This document shows positions 8,666 to 18,900 of a DNA stretch of 64,000 nucleotides, in pieces. The stretch lies in assembly GCF_023515995.1 (NCBI RefSeq), contig NZ_CP097320.1:3782001-3846000 (forward strand), given 5' to 3'. Numbering within the stretch: position 1 is the stretch's first letter; every line of letters begins with the position of its first letter. The notes beneath the pieces were generated by a model. The model was given only the letters and a program-made list of their open reading frames with translations. It was not told where the DNA came from and searched no databases. This DNA comes from Candidatus Mycobacterium methanotrophicum (GTDB taxonomy: Bacteria; Actinomycetota; Actinomycetes; Mycobacteriales; Mycobacteriaceae). The translations under genes were made by a program, and so were the position numbers.

Positions 8666-9544
8666 TCAGCGCCGGTAGGCGACATCCGCCTGTGGAGACG
8701 CGAGCCGATACACGTCGATCAATCGGCTGAGGTCGCTTGCGGTGACAATGCCGGCCAGACGGCCCTCATCGACGACCAGAGCACGGTTGCCGGCGTCTGA
8801 TCCCAGCCGCTCCAGTAGTACGGTGAGCGGCTCGTGTGGTGCCGCCGTGGGCACCCGGGGTAGGGGTATCGCGGCCTCGCGCACTAAGGTGGCGGCGCGC
8901 TGGCTCGGTGCGATGCCGCGCAGTTGCGCCAGGGTGATCAGCCCGATGATCGATCCGTCGCGGTCGGCGACCGGATACGCCGAGTGGCGGTCGCCAAGCA
9001 GGTAACGATGAATGAAATCCTCGACGGTGATGTCGGCTGGAGCCATGTGCGGATCGGGAGTCATGACGTCGGCGACGACACCATGGAGCTGCTCGTCACG
9101 GGCTACGCGGCGCGTCCGCGACGGCCGGGATTGCCGCTCGACCGTAAGCCGCTGCGCCGTGGCGGGCAGGTAGCGGCCCTGATCGTCAGCGTTGCGGCGC
9201 AGCTCCCGGGAGACCGTCGAGGCCGCCCTGCCCAGCTCCTCGGCGACGGCGCACACACTGACACCCGCGCGGTGCAAGTCGGCGATCGTCGTCCTCTCGG
9301 CCAGCGACAGGTATCGGGGATGTCGCGGCTTGTGTTCTGCAAGACTCACCGCTGGATAGTGCACCTGCTCGCCGGCCTTGTTCAGGATTGTGCGCCCATA
9401 GCGCCAGCGTGTCCCTGTCCTGCGGTTGATTCCCACGATCCGGCACGCCTGGGCGTTGCTTACCCCTTGGGCAATCAGCCGAACGAACCACTCCTGCTTC
9501 TCCACGAGCATCTTGCCGTGTCGGGTCTTCCGCTCTGTTCCCAC
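8666..9544 (-). CDS. Chimera: IS30 transposase DNA-binding half fused to tandem CBS domains
   Basis: One uninterrupted 292-codon frame has two unrelated halves. Residues 1-157 are the N-terminus of an IS30-family transposase, with two helix-turn-helix regions ('LIAQGVSNAQACRIVGIN', 'GVSVCAVAEELGRAASTVSR'), but the DDE catalytic domain is absent. Residues 158-292 match the C-terminal CBS pair of the M50 protease encoded at 28550-29734, for example 'VEDFIHRYLLGDRHSAYPV', 'GSIIGLITLAQLR' and 'GNRALVVDEGRLAGIVTASD'. The join is near 9073. The likely origin is an IS30 insertion and deletion in an Rv2625c-like gene. CBS pairs bind adenylates, so a ligand-sensing DNA-binding protein is conceivable, though it may be an untranslated relic. 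Confidence 0.85.
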   Translation of the reverse strand: MGTERKTRHGKMLVEKQEWFVRLIAQGVSNAQACRIVGINRRTGTRWRYGRTILNKAGEQVHYPAVSLAEHKPRHPRYLSLAERTTIADLHRAGVSVCAVAEELGRAASTVSRELRRNADDQGRYLPATAQRLTVERQSRPSRTRRVARDEQLHGVVADVMTPDPHMAPADITVEDFIHRYLLGDRHSAYPVADRDGSIIGLITLAQLRGIAPSQRAATLVREAAIPLPRVPTAAPHEPLTVLLERLGSDAGNRALVVDEGRLAGIVTASDLSRLIDVYRLASPQADVAYRR

Positions 9545-9730
9545 CGCAACCTCCGAATAGCATCCGTGTTGCGACGTTCACTGGAATCCGCCCGGCTTGA
9601 AATGGCCCCATTTGTGTGGCGACAGGGTGTCGTTGTGACGGTCTGATTTGGCCCCACCTCACCTGTGATCAGTGTCGGTGGCGGTGCCGGAGAGTGTGAT
9701 CCGCGGGTCGGCGGTCCAAGGTCGTTGGCT
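9545..9730. other. IS30 outer end and flank, no gene
   Basis: This stretch lies upstream of the chimeric IS30 frame and probably contains the IS end, with GTGACGGTCTGATTTGGCCCC around 9635-9655. The other IS end has been lost with the catalytic half, so I cannot confirm the boundary by an inverted repeat. Confidence 0.35.
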
Positions 9731-9750
9731 GAAAGGACGAATGGCCCTAG
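9731..9750 (+). promoter_or_regulatory. DosR-box-like site upstream of the decayed hrp1
   Basis: GAAAGGACGAATGGCCCTAG contains AGGACGAATGGCCC, 10 of 14 core matches to the DosR consensus. It ends 80 bases before the ATG of the hrp1 remnant at 9831. It could now drive the intact DUF5709 gene at 10076. Confidence 0.45.
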
Positions 9751-9830
9751 GCGGGGCAATATCGCCGCCTTTATGTTTGGAGTGTCTGAGAGCCGAATAC
9801 CACAGCACCGTCACGATTCAGGAGTGCACA

Positions 9831-10055
9831 ATGACCACGGGCCGCGACGTTATGCATATCGGGAGCAACGTGTGTGGGATAGGGCGAGGCTTCCACCGCC
9901 GCGGTCCAACATATGGGGATTTAGGCATGGGCATGCTGCCGACCTGCCGGGACTATGCGCTTGCGCGGAATGATCACCGACTGCGACCGAACGCGCAACC
10001 GGCCGACTCGTCAAAGCGATCTGCGCCCCTGAGCCATCGCCAGCCACCGACCCTC
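9831..10055 (+). pseudogene. hrp1 (Rv2626c-like CBS protein) remnant
   Basis: After an AGGAGTGCACA ribosome site, the frame opens 'MTTGRDVMHIGSNVCG', close to the Hrp1 N-terminus (MTTARDIMNAG in memory). Further along, in shifted frames, are 'RLRGMITDCD' (compare RLHGMLTDRD) near 9965-9995 and 'LVKAICAPEPSPA' (compare the C-terminal FVKAICSPMALAS) near 10010-10045. The middle of the CBS pair is deleted. Hrp1 is a strongly hypoxia-induced protein in M. tuberculosis; here it is lost. Confidence 0.75.
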
Positions 10056-10075
10056 GACAACTTGGCCAGCAAGTC

Positions 10076-10531
10076 ATGAGTACTCCCTATGGCGGTACCG
10101 GCCCGGCGGCAGGCGAATACAGCGTGGAGGACGACAACCAGCTTCAGCCGGAGGACACTCTCATCGACCGCGGCGTCGATGACGTGCTCGATGAGGGATA
10201 TTCGCCACCCGAGCGGCTATACGGACCTGGCGCCCTTGGCCCGTCTGAAAGCATGGACCAGCTGCTCGCAGAGGAAGAACAAGACCCGACATCGCGGATA
10301 AATGTCCCGCTCGACAAGGACGAGCAACAACACTCAGACGAAGCCGAGCGTGAAACCGAATTTCCCCGGCGAGACGAGGTTGGACGCGCGCGGGCAGGCC
10401 GACTTGTCGCACCGGACATGGGATTTGGTGAAGATAGCGAGGCCGAACTGGTCGCAGAGGACGTCGGTATCAGCGGAGGCGCAGCATCCGCTGAGGAAGC
10501 CGCAGTTCACATCATAGAAGAAGGGGAGTAG
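10076..10531 (+). CDS. Acidic DUF5709-like protein
   Basis: The 151-residue protein is highly acidic and low in hydrophobic residues. It has the conserved actinobacterial block 'QPEDTLIDRGVDDVLDEGY', then 'PPERLYGPGALGPSESMDQL' and 'EVGRARAGRLVAPDMGFGED', and a C-terminal 'AAVHIIEEG'. It is probably soluble and partly disordered. The family has no established function. The gene follows the hrp1 remnant closely and could use its promoter. The ribosome site is weak. Confidence 0.8.
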   Translation: MSTPYGGTGPAAGEYSVEDDNQLQPEDTLIDRGVDDVLDEGYSPPERLYGPGALGPSESMDQLLAEEEQDPTSRINVPLDKDEQQHSDEAERETEFPRRDEVGRARAGRLVAPDMGFGEDSEAELVAEDVGISGGAASAEEAAVHIIEEGE

Positions 10532-10596
10532 CCGGGGTCCTCCGGAACCGCGGTGGGCGGTCCTTCGTCGGCGGGGCCAGCGGCACCTCACGTCCA

Positions 10597-11007
10597 TTAG
10601 TTAGACGCCGGTCGCACGGTCAGCAGGGTGGCCGGTGGCTTGCCCAGCCTGGCCACCCGGCTTGGACGAGTTCGACGTTCTCGGCGTGCGTCTCCTTGAC
10701 CAGACTGATGTGAAGTAGTCTTTCTGCTCGGCGGTTGTCCTGGATCAGCTCCCGCCAGACATCCGCACCCTACTGCAGCAGTAGCATCGCGGCGGTCCAG
10801 GTGGCGCACCACAACCTCGGCGCCATCTGACGGGCGCCCTTGGAGATGGTCGTATGCCCGGCGTCCGGCGTAGGTGAGTACGGGACCCACGGCCACAATA
10901 TGTTTGCTTGAAAGTCCGAAAGCATTTCACGCATGCGCGAGGCGTGCGCTACAACCGACCGTAACCGGGCCGATGACAAGGTACGGACCCACTACACGGG
11001 TGAACAT
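10597..11007 (-). pseudogene. Decayed paralogue of the small membrane protein at 30688-31155
   Basis: From ATG 11007 the reverse strand reads 'MFTRVVGPYLVIGPVT', matching 'MFARVMGPYLAIIAAT' of the intact gene. After a frameshift it reads 'MREMLSDFQANILWPWV', matching 'MRAMLSAFESDPLWSWV'. The rest is spread over further frames and degraded. The intact copy has four predicted membrane segments. This copy cannot make a product. Confidence 0.7.
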
Positions 11008-11402
11008 GCGCGTCCTGATCTGCGACTGCGGTGTAAAGCTCATTGCCAAACCTCCGTTTGCGCCTGTCATGTCATCGGTAAAGACGAGCTTTCACATTTG
11101 GGATGCACAGATCCCCCATCGGGTATCTCACCGGTTGACCAGCACCGGCGACAGGGGTCTGAAGTCCCGCCTGTCGAGGCCGTTGGTCGTGAGTCCATCA
11201 CCGACCATGCTGCGCGATCTCCAGGCGCTGAGCTCCCTGACCCGCGCAGAAGACGGCGAGAAAGAGAGCCGAAGGTCCTGGTCGCCACCGTCTGATGCCG
11301 AGACTGCGAAAGCGCGTACGGAGGACTACGACGAGCGGGCGGGCGCTGACGAGCTACTGAAGGAAAGCTGCCCGGGCACGAGCGCAAGGATTCTCGCGCT
11401 AC
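11008..11402. other. Interval with no supported gene
   Basis: A forward frame (10874-11440) crosses this stretch but has no recognisable domain, overlaps the remnant on its left and runs into the downstream gene. I see no DosR box or RNA gene. Confidence 0.3.
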
Positions 11403-12734
11403 TCAAAGGCCTGCGGGTGCCTGTCCGAGGTACATCATGAACCAGTCGCGGGCCAGCAGCGCAACCTTCCCGAGAGCGCCCGGCTCTTCGAAGAGGTGAG
11501 TCGCTCCCGTGACCACCACGATTCGGCATTTGCCCGGTATCGCGTCCCGGGCACGCCGATTGACGTCGAGGACCGCTTCGTCACGCTCTCCGACGATCAG
11601 CAGGGTCGGCGCGTGAACCCTGGTCAGGTGTTCGCCCGCGAGATCGGGCCGGCCCCCGCGGGAAACGACCGCTGCCACCTTCACCCGGGGATCGACAGCC
11701 GCAGCCAACGCCGCGCCGGCTCCCGTGCTGGCACCGAAGTAGCCCACCGGCAGCGATGCGGTGTCCGGCTGACCGGCCAGCCACTCGGTGGCGTGGACCA
11801 GCCGGCCGGCGAGTAGCCCGATGTCGAAGACGTTGGCGCGGTTGCGTTCTTCCTCGAGCGTGAGCAGGTCGAACAGCAGCGTGGCGAAACCGGCGCCGTT
11901 CAGCACCGTGGCAACATAGCGGTTGCGCGGGCTGTGCCTGCTGCTCCCGCTGCCGTGGGCGAAGACGACGATGCCCCTCGGATGCTCCGGAATCGTGAGA
12001 TGCCCCAACAACGTCATGGACCCGGCGGCTATCCGGACGTCCTCCTCGCGCAGCGGGGGATCGTCCACGCTGGCGCTGGTGACCACATCCTGATAGCCGC
12101 CGCTAGCACGATCGAGCAGTGCAATCACCTCGTCGTCGGAGGTCTGCGCGAAATTGCGGTATCCCTGACCGACCCCGAAGAAAAGCGCGGGTGTCTCCAG
12201 ACACACCACCTCATCGGCATATTCGCCGAAGCTCTCGGCGATATCGGCCGGGCCGATGGGAACCGCTAATATGACCCCGGCCGCGCCTTGGGCGCGCACA
12301 ACCTGGCACGCTGCCTTGGCCGTCGCGCCGGTTGCGACGCCGTCGTCGACGATCACGGCGGTCTGCCCTGCCAATGGGATCCGGTCATGTCCGTGGCGGA
12401 AGCGTTCTAACCGGCGCTGCAGCTCGGCGCGCTCCTTGCGTTCGACTGCGGCCATGTCGTGCTCGGTGAGGTTCGCATCACGCACGACGGATTCGTTGAT
12501 CACCCGCACGCCGCCTTCACCGATTGCGCCGAAGGCGAGTTCGGGCTGAAACGGCACGCCGAGCTTACGCACTACCAGGATGTCCAGCGGGGCCCGCAAC
12601 GCCTTGGCGACCTCGAAGGCTACCGGCACTCCGCCTCGCGGCAGGCCGAGCACGACGACGTCCCGGCCATCGACGGACTTCATGCGCTGGGCCAGTCTGC
12701 GGCCGGCGTCGGCACGGTCAGCGAAGTGCATCAT
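11403..12734 (-). CDS. Phosphoribosyltransferase-alpha/beta hydrolase fusion, Rv0571c-like
   Basis: The 443-residue length matches Rv0571c, a DosR-regulon protein. Residues 1-210 form a type I phosphoribosyltransferase with 'LGLPRGGVPVAFEVA' and the PRPP loop 'VIVDDGVATGATAKA'. Residues 235-440 are a dienelactone-hydrolase-like alpha/beta hydrolase with 'FAHGSGSSRHSPRNRY', a nucleophile elbow 'GYFGASTGAGAAL', 'LLIVGERDEAVLDVN' and a final His in 'VTGATHLFEE'. The natural substrates are unknown. The same type of phosphoribosyltransferase domain opens the Rv2030c-like gene at 24832-26868. No convincing DosR box lies directly upstream. Confidence 0.9.
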   Translation of the reverse strand: MMHFADRADAGRRLAQRMKSVDGRDVVVLGLPRGGVPVAFEVAKALRAPLDILVVRKLGVPFQPELAFGAIGEGGVRVINESVVRDANLTEHDMAAVERKERAELQRRLERFRHGHDRIPLAGQTAVIVDDGVATGATAKAACQVVRAQGAAGVILAVPIGPADIAESFGEYADEVVCLETPALFFGVGQGYRNFAQTSDDEVIALLDRASGGYQDVVTSASVDDPPLREEDVRIAAGSMTLLGHLTIPEHPRGIVVFAHGSGSSRHSPRNRYVATVLNGAGFATLLFDLLTLEEERNRANVFDIGLLAGRLVHATEWLAGQPDTASLPVGYFGASTGAGAALAAAVDPRVKVAAVVSRGGRPDLAGEHLTRVHAPTLLIVGERDEAVLDVNRRARDAIPGKCRIVVVTGATHLFEEPGALGKVALLARDWFMMYLGQAPAGL

Positions 12735-12830
12735 GTTCTCGAGCGTGAGGGAGGCGCTGGCACATCAAAGGGTCCTCCGGCCGCTCATGTGGTGACTAAT
12801 TCCTCGTGCACTTCCTCATCCACGCAGGCT

Positions 12831-15239
12831 TCAAGGGGTGGCCCGCGGGGCGCGCCCCAGCCGCTGCTCGAGCCGCAGCACCTGTTTGGTGGTTTTGAGC
12901 ACGGTGTCGGGGTTGAGGCTCATCGAGTCAATGCCGACCTCGACGAGGAATTCGGCCATGTCCGGGTAGTCGGACGGCGCCTGTCCGCACAGTCCGGAGT
13001 GAATGCCGTTGCGGTGGCAGCCATCCACGGCCAGCCGGATCATCTCCTTGACACCCTCGTCGCGCTCGTCGAAGTCGAACGCCACGATCTCGCTGTCCCG
13101 ATCGACGCCCAGGGTGAGCTGGGTGAGATCGTTGGAGCCGATGGAGAAGCCGTCGAATTGCTTGGAGAATTCGTCAATCAGCAGGACGTTGTTGGGAATC
13201 TCGCACATCGCGTAGATCTTCAGGCCGTTCTCGTCGCGCCGCAGCCCGAGTTCCGCCATCCGGTCAAGCACCTGTTGGGCCTCGGCGACGCGGCGCACGA
13301 ACGGCAGCATAAGGATCACGTTGGTCAGCCCCATCTCCTCGCGGACCCGCTTCATCGCCTTGCATTCGAGCGCGAAACCGTCCGCGTAGGCGGGGTGGGC
13401 GTAACGAGAGGCTCCGCGGAAGCCGAGCATCGGGTTGTTCTCGTCAGGCTCGAAGTCGGCGCCGCCGATGAGGCTGGCGTACTCGTTGGTCTTGAAGTCG
13501 CTCATGCGCACCACAACGGGCTTGGGCCAGAACGCCGCGGCAATAGTGCCGATCCCTTCGGAGAGCCGCTGCACGAAGAAACTCGCCCCGTCGGGATAGC
13601 CGCGAGTCAGACGTGCCAACTGAGAGCGCGCCTCGGGGTCGGTGACCTTGTCGGGGTGCAGCAGCGCGAGCGGGTGGCCCTTGATCGACTCGCTGATGAT
13701 GAACTCCATCCGCGCCAGGCCCACACCGTCGTTGGGCAAAAACGAGCTCTTGAATGCCAGGTCCGGATTGCCGAGGTTGATCATGATCTCGGTGGCCGGG
13801 CGCGCAAGGCTGGTGATCTCGGTCTGGTCGACCGCAAACGGAATCTCTCCGGCGTAGACGCGCCCGGTCTCACCCTCGGCACAGGACACGGTGACGGTTT
13901 GGCCGCTGGCCACGCGCGAGGTCGCGTTACCGGTACCCACCACGGCGGGGACCCCGAGTTCGCGGGCAATGATCGCTGCGTGGCAGGTGCGCCCGCCCCG
14001 GTTGGTGATGATCGCGGCCGCGGTCTTCATCACCGGCTCCCAGTCCGGTGTGGTGGTGTCGGCCACCAGCACCTCGCCAGGCCTGAACTCCGCGAGGTGG
14101 GCCAGGTTTTCGATCTTGCGGACTGTACCCGAGGCGATCTTCTCGCCCACCGAACGGCCCTCGACAAGCACTTCACCGGAGCCTTCGAGCACATAGCTCT
14201 CCACGGTGGTCACCGTGTGCTGGGAGGCGACGGTCTCCGGCCGGGCCTGCACAATGTAGAGCCGCCCGTCGATGCCGTCTTTCGCCCACTCCATATCCAT
14301 CGGCCGCCCGTAGTGGCGCTCGATCTTGATCGCATAATCGGCCAGCTCGAGGACGTCCTCGTCGGCGAGGCAGAAGTGCTCGCGGTCGGCCTTGGGCGCG
14401 GGGATGTTGCGGGTGGTCTGCTTGGTCGAGCCTTCGACGAAGACCATCTTCACCGCCTTGTCGCCGAGCATGCGGCGCAACACGGCACGGTGGCCCGCGG
14501 CGAAAGTGGGTTTGTGGACGTAGTACTCGTCTGGGTCGACCGCGCCCTGTACGACGTTTTCGCCGAGGCCGTAGGCGCCGGTGACCAACACGACGTCACG
14601 AAAACCGGATTCGGTGTCGAGGGAGAACATCACGCCCGAGGACGCGAGGTCGGAGCGGACCATCTTCATCACACCGATCGACAGGGCGACCTTGAAGTGA
14701 TCGAAGCCCTGGTCGATGCGGTAGTGGATGGCCCGGTCGGTGAACAGGCTCGCGAAGCAACGCCGGCAGGCGTCGAGCAGCATCTGTTCGCCGCGGATGT
14801 TCAGAAAAGTGTCCTGCTGGCCGGCGAAGCTTGCCGTCGGCAGGTCCTCCGCAGTCGCCGAGCTGCGCACCGCCAGGCTCACATCTTCGCCGTACTCGCT
14901 TTGCAACCGTCGGTACCCGGCGAGCACTTCGTCGGCGACGTCGTTGGGCAGCCCTGCGCCGTACACGATTTCGCGGGCCTGCTTGCCGCGGCGTGCCAGG
15001 TCGGCGACGTCGCTGGGATCGAGCCCGTCGAGAGCGGCACGCAGCGGCTCCATAGCCCCCGCCGCCTCGAGCATCCGCCAGTAGGCGTCCGCGGTGATGG
15101 CGAAGCCGTTCGGTACCAACACCCCCTCGTCGGAGAGCTTGCAGTACATCTCGCCAAGGGAGGCGTTCTTTCCGCCGACCAGCGGAACGTCCTCGATGCC
15201 GAATTCCTCGAAGAACCGTATGTATTTCGGCGTGTTCAT
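12831..15239 (-). CDS. ppsA: Phosphoenolpyruvate synthase
   Basis: The 802-residue enzyme would convert pyruvate, ATP and water to PEP, AMP and phosphate. The N-terminal ATP-grasp has 'DVPLVGGKNASLGEM' and 'AVRSSATAEDLPTASFAGQQ'. The swivelling domain has the phospho-histidine in 'NRGGRTCHAAIIARELGVPA'. The C-terminal PEP barrel has 'SIGSNDLTQLTLGVDRDS' and 'GLCGQAPSDYPDMAEFLVE'. The start at 15239 follows GAGAGGGGTAACC. It begins two bases after the stop of the prenyltransferase-repeat gene, so the two are translationally linked. It would let the cell make sugar precursors from pyruvate. The long forward-strand frame over it is a shadow. Confidence 0.92.
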   Translation of the reverse strand: MNTPKYIRFFEEFGIEDVPLVGGKNASLGEMYCKLSDEGVLVPNGFAITADAYWRMLEAAGAMEPLRAALDGLDPSDVADLARRGKQAREIVYGAGLPNDVADEVLAGYRRLQSEYGEDVSLAVRSSATAEDLPTASFAGQQDTFLNIRGEQMLLDACRRCFASLFTDRAIHYRIDQGFDHFKVALSIGVMKMVRSDLASSGVMFSLDTESGFRDVVLVTGAYGLGENVVQGAVDPDEYYVHKPTFAAGHRAVLRRMLGDKAVKMVFVEGSTKQTTRNIPAPKADREHFCLADEDVLELADYAIKIERHYGRPMDMEWAKDGIDGRLYIVQARPETVASQHTVTTVESYVLEGSGEVLVEGRSVGEKIASGTVRKIENLAHLAEFRPGEVLVADTTTPDWEPVMKTAAAIITNRGGRTCHAAIIARELGVPAVVGTGNATSRVASGQTVTVSCAEGETGRVYAGEIPFAVDQTEITSLARPATEIMINLGNPDLAFKSSFLPNDGVGLARMEFIISESIKGHPLALLHPDKVTDPEARSQLARLTRGYPDGASFFVQRLSEGIGTIAAAFWPKPVVVRMSDFKTNEYASLIGGADFEPDENNPMLGFRGASRYAHPAYADGFALECKAMKRVREEMGLTNVILMLPFVRRVAEAQQVLDRMAELGLRRDENGLKIYAMCEIPNNVLLIDEFSKQFDGFSIGSNDLTQLTLGVDRDSEIVAFDFDERDEGVKEMIRLAVDGCHRNGIHSGLCGQAPSDYPDMAEFLVEVGIDSMSLNPDTVLKTTKQVLRLEQRLGRAPRATP

Positions 15240-15241
15240 GG

Positions 15242-15978
15242 TTACCCCTCTCGTAGCCGGTTGAGCAGAGCCATGGCTTGCAGGCCAAGCCACGTGGCCT
15301 GCAAAGATGAGATCGCTCGGTGGCGCGCGCCCAGCCCGCCGTCCGGGCGCTGCAGAGCGCCCCGACCGAGGTGGTTCCCGCGTCGGGGGCCAGTACCCGC
15401 CCTGGCAACCCGATCCGCTCCTCCAAGTCCGCACCGGGAGACGCCCATCCTCCGTCGGCGGCACGCGCTGCATCCAGCAACGCGGCCGCGCTGTCACGTT
15501 CTGATCCACGAAGATCGTTGTGCCGCAGATGCATTAGCTCGCACAGATGCGCCGCGTCGACGATCGCCGCACGCCAGTCCCGCGGCCCGCCGCGATCGCA
15601 GAACGCCTCAACTCGGCCACGCAGCCACTGATCCGGGGAGAACTTCGGCACCATGGTGAGCAGGTCGAGCGCGCGAAGCGCCGCCCAGCCGATCGTCAAG
15701 GTCGGGTATCCGCCGCGCTCGTCCTGCAGGCCGCGTAGCCAATCGCCGGTCTGCCGAGTCGCGGGAATGTCGACGCCGAGCAGCTTGAGCAATTCGAGCG
15801 CGGCCAGCGTATCCGGAGCGTTAGGCTCCTCGACGGCCCATTGCGGTGTGCGGTAGAAGCAGTAGCCCCCTTCGGGCGTGCGCCGCCCGAGCACGTACCG
15901 CGCGATCGCCGCCCGGTCGAGGCACGCCGGCCCCGTCAATGTGTCGTTCGGCGCCGGCATTGCCTCGGCGTTCATCAT
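15242..15978 (-). pseudogene. Prenyltransferase/squalene-cyclase-type repeat protein with one frameshift
   Basis: The frame from 15978 (or Met 15975, after GAGGTTGCG) shows alpha-alpha barrel repeats of the prenyltransferase/squalene oxidase kind: 'YVLGRRTPEGGYCFYRTPQW', 'APDTLAALELLKLLG', 'GLQDERGGYPTLTIGWAAL' and 'ARAADGGWASPGADLEER'. Near 15380 the frame must shift to reach the natural end 'ALQRPDGGLGARHRAISSLQ' and 'WLGLQAMALLNRLREG', whose stop lies two bases before ppsA. It is therefore a single-indel pseudogene or a sequencing error. It is short (about 245 residues) and lacks a DxDD motif, so it is probably not a cyclase itself. The function is unknown. Confidence 0.75.
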
Positions 15979-15989
15979 TCGCAACCTCA

Positions 15990-18900
15990 CTAGCAGAACT
16001 CGATGGTGTGTCCAGGCATGAGGCGCTGGACGCGGCCCCGGTATTCGATGTCGAGCGCGTTGGCCTGTTCTGAATCCGAGCTGATCTTTGCTTGGCGCCC
16101 GCTGACCTCGAGGTGAAGGCGATGACCGCGGTACCTGAGCGGAAAAGTAAGCTTCCCAAGCGTTTCGGGCCACAGCGGATTGAGCACGATCCGGTCGGCG
16201 CGGAATTCGAGACCCGTGAAGCACCGCTGCAGCAGATCGACGCTGCCGGCCATGGCGGCCAGGTGAATGCCCTCGGAGGTGGTGCCTCCCTGCACATCTG
16301 CGATGTCGGAGAACAGGACCTGCTGAAAATACTTCATGGCCCGTTCCCGGTCGCCGCGGGCCAAGACCCAAGAATGCACAATGGCGCTCAACGTGGACCC
16401 GTGTGAGGTGCGGGATCGGTAGTAGTCAATGGTTTTCGGGATCTGGTCGGGATCGAACCGGTAGCCCAGCCGGTTGAGCAATTCACGCAATTCGTCGGAG
16501 GAAAGCAGGTAGAACAGCATCAACGCATCAGCCTGCTTGGATGCCTTGTAGTGGTTGACGTTGTCGTTCTCGGCTTCCAGAATACGGTCCAAACGCTGAA
16601 TGTTGCCGTATCGCTGGCGATATGCGTACCAATTCAGCTCGGCCAGTTGCTCATAACCCTCGAACTGGCTGATCACGCCGTCGTGAAATGGGACGAACAT
16701 GCGTCGGGTTACGTCGTCCCACACGTCAAGTTCCGGGCCATCTACGCCCAGCCTTTCCAGCAGATCGAGCCGGTCCGACAACGGCAGTAGCTCAAGGGCG
16801 TCCATTGCGCGGACGATTACCCAAACCGCCATCACGTTGGTGTAGGCGTTGTTGTCGATGCCGTCGTAGACCCGGCCGGGGTAGCCCGAGTGGAACTCGT
16901 CGGGTCCGATGACCCCGCGGATCACATAGCGTCCACGCGCAGCATCGAAGCCGGCCAAACTCACAAAGAAGCGAGCGATTTCAGCCAGCATTTCGGCACC
17001 GTAATCGACGATGTAATCGACGTCGCCCGTCACCTGATAGTACTGCCAGACGTTGTAGGCCACGGCGATGCCGCTGTGGTGCGCGCGTGCGCTCGGATCG
17101 GGATTCCACCTACCCGAACGCGGGTTCAGGTGCAGCTGCTGGCTTTCCTCACGACCATCACTGCCCGACTGCCAGGGAAACATCGCGCCGCCATAGCCCG
17201 CTTCTCGGGCGGCCCGGCGAGCCTGTGGCAGTCGCCGATAGCGATACTGCAGCAAGGATCGGGTCACCGCGGGGAGATGAATATTCAGTGCGGGAAAGAC
17301 GAACAGCTCGTCCCAGAAGATGTGACCGCGGTAGGCCTCACCGTGCAGACCGCGCGCAGGTACCCCGACATCCAGATCGGCGGTGTTCGGCGACAGCGTC
17401 TGCAGAAGATGCAGCAGGTGCAGGCGCACAATCCGCAGTTCGTCAGAGTTGCCACCCATGTCGATGTTGAATCGTTCCCACAGGTGTGCCCACATGAGCG
17501 AATGGCCGTGCAATAGTTCGCTGATCCGGCCCAGACGGTGCAGCTGCCGCTCAGCCTCGTCCGCCGGTTCTGATACTGCTGGGTCACGCCCGGTGGCAAG
17601 GGTGGCGACCTTTTCCAGCGTCACCGATTGCCCGACTGCCATGTCGACCGCGATGTCGTGCCCGATGCGGGCCGCATCCTGCACAAGCCGGTAGTCCGCC
17701 CACACCGGTGCCTCATCGCGCCACACAGTTGCTCGCACGGCCACCGCGACCGGTATCTGGGATTCCACCGTGGCAACCCCCAAAAGCACGGAGTCATCGG
17801 AGAGCTCACGCAGCTGGGTCACCGTAAGGTGCTTGCTGGAAAGCTCGCGGTAGCGTTCCACCAGTCGGTTCTCGACGTCACCGTGTATGGCGGATCGAAA
17901 TTCGAGTGTGCCCGACCAGTTTTCGGCCACCACCGTGGTCTCCAAGGCGGCCACGTGGGACAAATGCATCGCCGCGAATCTGCGCTGGGTCACCGCGATG
18001 GTACGCCCGGCAGGGTCGCAGAAGCGAAACTCCCGAATCAGCACCGCTCGGCGCAGATCGAGCGTTTGCACATAGGACGACAGCTCGGTTGAGTCGATAT
18101 CGAACCACGGGCCGCCGTCGATCCGAAACGTCAGCGGCAGCCAGTTCGGCAGGTTGACGAGACTCTCGTTGTCGACTGTGCTGCCGCCGATGCGGTCGGT
18201 CAGCCGGTTGTAGATGCCAGCGGCGTAGGTGCCCGGGTAATGAGCCTCCCCCGCCGACGACTCGGGCACGCAGCCACGGGTGGCGAAATGACCGTTGCCC
18301 ATCGTGCACAGCGCTTCGCGCAGCCTTTCACCTCGGGGCTCATAGCCTACGAAGACGAACGACCATGGATTGCCGGGTTCATCCCGCTCAGCGGTGATTG
18401 CTCGCGCCAACCGCTCGATGAATTCGCGGACGGCGTCGGGACCATCAAGGGCGAACCGGGCCGCCGACGGGCGGTCCCCGTCCTCGTCATGCCGCGCGAC
18501 GACCCCGATGCCGTCGTGGCGTACCGCATCAAACGCATCCTCGTCGGTGAGATCATCGCCGATGTAAATGGGTAGCGGGTCGGGTTCGGCGATCCGGTGC
18601 AGGATCCACTCCAGCGTCTTCCCTTTGTCCCATGCAACATTCGGCCGCAATTCGATGACTTTGCGTCCGTTGGTGACCCGAAGGCCGCTGCGCTGCCCGA
18701 CGCGATGAACGGTGGCGGTCGCCTCGCGCACAGCCCCGGGCGCGGCATTGCGGTAGTGGACCGCGACGGCAAATCGCTTGTGCTCGACACGGACACCGGC
18801 GAGGTGCGCGCACCCCTCGCGCAGTTCGGCTGCCGCCTGTTCGAGCGCGTCGACCGCTGATGCGGCGGTCTCGTTGTGGTGGGTGGTGCCGTCGGGGGCT

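Noticed and set aside
12735..12830. Possible DosR box upstream of the Rv0571c-like gene (GGAGGACCCTTTG on the reverse strand)
   Set aside because: Only a partial half-site is present and the symmetric half is missing, so I did not list it.
12459..15659. Forward-strand open frame of 1066 codons
   Set aside because: It is antisense to ppsA and its neighbours, has a composition rich in His/Arg/Gly/Val typical of a GC-rich shadow frame, and shows no domain.
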